Under the pieces are notes generated by a model. The model saw only the letters and a list, made by a program, of their open reading frames with translations, made no database searches and was not told where the DNA came from. A stretch of 64,000 bases of DNA from UBA11986 sp031402435. GTDB taxonomy: Bacteria > Bacteroidota > Ignavibacteria > UBA10030 > UBA6906. The translations under genes were made by a program, and so were the position numbers. The DNA lies in assembly GCA_031402435.1 (NCBI GenBank), contig JANNSJ010000015.1:1-64000 (forward strand), given 5' to 3'. Shown in pieces: positions 62,139 through 64,000 of this stretch (position 1 is its first letter; each line of letters begins with the position of its first letter).

Positions 62139-63686
62139 CTATTCAAGCACCATCACCTTTCCCCATACCGAATCGTCGTCGTTGACAACAACCCGATAGA
62201 AGTACACGCCGTTGGTGACCTGCTTTCTTCCATCATCCCTGCCATCCCAGATCTCGTCGAACTCCTGAATACCGGATCGCTGTGCATCTTTGATAACAGT
62301 ACGAACCCGGTTCATTCCGAAATCGAACACTTCAATCGTTACAGAGCCTTGAACGCCACCTGTACTGTAGTGGAAGCGCACGTTTTCCTGGGCCGGAGAA
62401 AATGGGTTGGGGTAGGAATATGTCATGGTTGTTCCACCAATTGGTCGGTAGGAGCGCATTATTTCCCACGTTTCACCAAATGGATGAGTAGCGTTGTCGA
62501 TGGTCTTCACAAGTCCATCGTTCGAACCGCAGTATACTGTATCACCAACTACACCCACAGAGAAGAATGCTGTAGAAGTGATCCGCTGACCGGTAGTCTT
62601 GTCAATGATGGTGCCAGATGTATTCCATGACCTTCCACCGTCGTCGGTCCGGTAAACGCCTTCATCCGTCGCGATGTAAGCAATCGAATCCTTGAATGCA
62701 AAGTCGTAAGCCTTGATGCCGTGGAGGTGGTTCTTCCATATCCTTCCGTCATCCTCCGAATAACTGATGCCGTACTGTTCGTTGGGATCGATGTCTGCCT
62801 TCCAATTGGTACACCATACACGGTACGTCGACCCGATCTGTTGTCCCTTGATGGCAATAACCCAATTACCAAGGATGTGCGCCTGCTGATTGAGAGTTGT
62901 AAACTTCGACCAGCTTGACCCGGCATCAGTGGATCTATTGATACCTCCCGCTGTGCCGGCCCAGATGAGAGAGTCGGTTTGTGCAAACACAGAGAAGGCG
63001 AGGAAATTGTTGTCTCTCCGCGGGTCTATGGAGTAATTTCCAAGCACGTCAGTAGGGGAGATGGTATTAAGGTTCTGTGAGGGCAATACGATCCGTTGCC
63101 AGGTTTGGCCAAGGTTGGTGGACTTTCTCAGACCGCTGGACCAACTTGATATCCAAACATTCGAATTCGTGACTTCAACATCGAACGTAACATTTTGTTC
63201 CGGCACAACGATTGGCAGAAACTTGACTGTGTTGGTACCGTACATGACAAGGCTATCACCAAGGCCATCCAGTGGTTGTGGCAGGCGGGTCCACGTGCTT
63301 CCGTTATTTGTGGAGTAGGTGAAGCCAGTTCCTGTTTGTACTCCCTGTCCGCTCACATCTTTTGTAAATCCAGTGGAAGCCCACACCGTGTCACCCAGAA
63401 TATCGACCGCAAAAATACCTCGACTGGCAAACTCAGGAGTTGCGCGGAAGCTTTCCCATGAGCGACCTCCGTTCACCGAATGCGCCAGTCCTTTCCCTGT
63501 GCCGATCCAGATCGATGTACTATCGGTGGAGATGTGGGAGACGGAGTTGCTGGGGGGAAGAGAAGATGATACTCCTTGGGTGTCGAGTCTTGGCGAATCC
63601 AAACCGTGAATCTGAGAGACAGCCGGAACTACAAAACCAATCAGGGTGCTCAAAAGTAGTGTTTTGACAGAGTGGTCCGTGATCAT
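62139..63686 (-). CDS. Secreted BNR/sortilin-like propeller protein with FlgD-like C-terminal domain
   Basis: The 515-residue protein has a signal peptide (about 1-25). It contains several Asp-box propeller motifs: SVNGGRSWESF, STNNGSTWTRL, STNLGQTWQRI, STDAGSSWSKF, SEDDGRIWKNH and TDDGGRSWNTS. The C-terminal 90 residues (YSYPNPFSPAQENVRFHYS, IEVFDFGMNRVRTV, then NGVYFYRVVVNDDD) form a FlgD-type domain, used in this group as an anchoring or secretion tail. The start overlaps the stop of the upstream gene (ATGA). Two PorV-like genes follow. The propeller may be a sialidase-like binding platform; no catalytic residues are recognisable. Confidence 0.85.
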   Translation of the reverse strand: MITDHSVKTLLLSTLIGFVVPAVSQIHGLDSPRLDTQGVSSSLPPSNSVSHISTDSTSIWIGTGKGLAHSVNGGRSWESFRATPEFASRGIFAVDILGDTVWASTGFTKDVSGQGVQTGTGFTYSTNNGSTWTRLPQPLDGLGDSLVMYGTNTVKFLPIVVPEQNVTFDVEVTNSNVWISSWSSGLRKSTNLGQTWQRIVLPSQNLNTISPTDVLGNYSIDPRRDNNFLAFSVFAQTDSLIWAGTAGGINRSTDAGSSWSKFTTLNQQAHILGNWVIAIKGQQIGSTYRVWCTNWKADIDPNEQYGISYSEDDGRIWKNHLHGIKAYDFAFKDSIAYIATDEGVYRTDDGGRSWNTSGTIIDKTTGQRITSTAFFSVGVVGDTVYCGSNDGLVKTIDNATHPFGETWEIMRSYRPIGGTTMTYSYPNPFSPAQENVRFHYSTGGVQGSVTIEVFDFGMNRVRTVIKDAQRSGIQEFDEIWDGRDDGRKQVTNGVYFYRVVVNDDDSVWGKVMVLE

Positions 63687-64000
63687 CGTGTAGTGAAGTA
63701 ATGTTGAATGGTTGCACTCGTATCACCAAATGAATCTATTGCCTGAAACCCGAACAGGTTTGTTCGCCGTGCCGTGGTTGGAAATGGAAAGACTGGAATA
63801 AGAAAGGAAAACCTTCCGTCGCCCGCTATGTCGTCGCCACTCCTTAGCGAGATTCCAGCCACAATGACGGCTGGATCAAGGCCGCCGTCATCTTTCATGA
63901 AGAAGCGGGTTTGGGAAGTATCGATCGGGATCAACCTGCGGAAGAACACTTGGCGGATGTCAGCCAAACCGTCTGAATCGGAAGCGGATGCAGTAAACTG
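63683..64000 (-). CDS. C-terminal fragment of a secreted protein (5' end outside window)
   Basis: The frame is open to the end of the window at 64000 and stops at 63683, so about 105 C-terminal residues are seen. The visible part, FTASASDSDGLADIRQVFFRRLIPID, then MKDDGGLDPAVIVAGISLRSGDDIAGDGRFSF, resembles the C-terminal domains of secreted or surface proteins in this group. A methionine-like TTG at 63967 is not a credible start. It overlaps the next gene by ATGA and is the first visible gene of the minus-strand operon. Confidence 0.6.
   Translation of the reverse strand, partial: QFTASASDSDGLADIRQVFFRRLIPIDTSQTRFFMKDDGGLDPAVIVAGISLRSGDDIAGDGRFSFLIPVFPFPTTARRTNLFGFQAIDSFGDTSATIQHYFTTR

Overview
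The window looks like a chromosomal segment from a free-living, aerobic, heterotrophic Gram-negative bacterium of the Bacteroidota / Ignavibacteria / Chlorobi assemblage. The sequence clues are a canonical type IX secretion C-terminal sorting domain (near 28.7 kb), PorV/PorQ-type outer-membrane proteins (25.6, 60.2 and 61.2 kb), FlgD-like C-terminal domains on other secreted proteins, a TonB-dependent receptor with an N-terminal carboxypeptidase-regulatory-like domain, and two promoters carrying the Bacteroidota -7 element TAnnTTTG (both TATATTTG). Respiration uses Alternative Complex III plus a caa3-type oxidase. I cannot place the organism more precisely from this stretch. I saw no rRNA, tRNA, CRISPR array, phage or transposase gene.

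Layout. 0-4.1 kb: end of a secreted propeller-type protein, a PLP-dependent decarboxylase, then molybdenum-cofactor genes moeA and a fused moaC-moaB. 4.1-9.5 kb: a membrane protein with a histidine-kinase-like dimerisation helix that lacks the histidine, an ECF sigma factor with its zinc-finger anti-sigma factor, and, divergently, a DUF4139 protein and a VWA protein. 9.6-13.7 kb (minus strand): a response regulator, a 690-residue protein with eight TPR-like units, and a TonB-type protein carrying the same kind of units on its cytoplasmic side. 13.8-28.9 kb: a probable alpha-glucan module (ABC ATPase and GH31 glucosidase on the minus strand, a LacI-family regulator with an operator on its own promoter, TonB receptor, giant secreted protein, PorV-like protein, and a sorting-domain protein that may bind glucan). 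29-34.9 kb: a SurA-like peptidyl-prolyl isomerase and two convergent SGNH-hydrolase/TPR paralogues. 35-37.7 kb: a possibly decayed reading frame, citrate synthase and CorA.

38.6-50.7 kb is one tightly packed cluster, actABCDEF, a small membrane protein, SCO1 and coxBACD, with many 1-4 nt overlaps. It encodes a quinol:cytochrome c/oxygen respiratory chain, the copper chaperone that loads CuA, and a caa3 oxidase whose subunit I has the YS motif of A2-type haem-copper oxidases. It is followed by an array of short palindromes and an orphan 172-residue protein that may be a helix-hairpin-helix DNA-lesion protein.

51.7-56.1 kb: aspartokinase, endonuclease III and two family 9 glycosyltransferases, joined by overlaps. 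56.1-59.7 kb holds an inverted, tail-to-tail duplication of a two-gene envelope cassette (a DUF1207-like barrel followed by a DUF2279-like protein). 59.7-64 kb is a minus-strand operon of a truncated secreted protein, a BNR-propeller protein with a FlgD-like end, two PorV-like paralogues and a thioredoxin-fold protein.

The strongest candidates for undescribed biology are the response-regulator / repeat-scaffold / TonB operon, the convergent inverted DUF1207/DUF2279 cassette, and the orphan gene beside the palindrome array.
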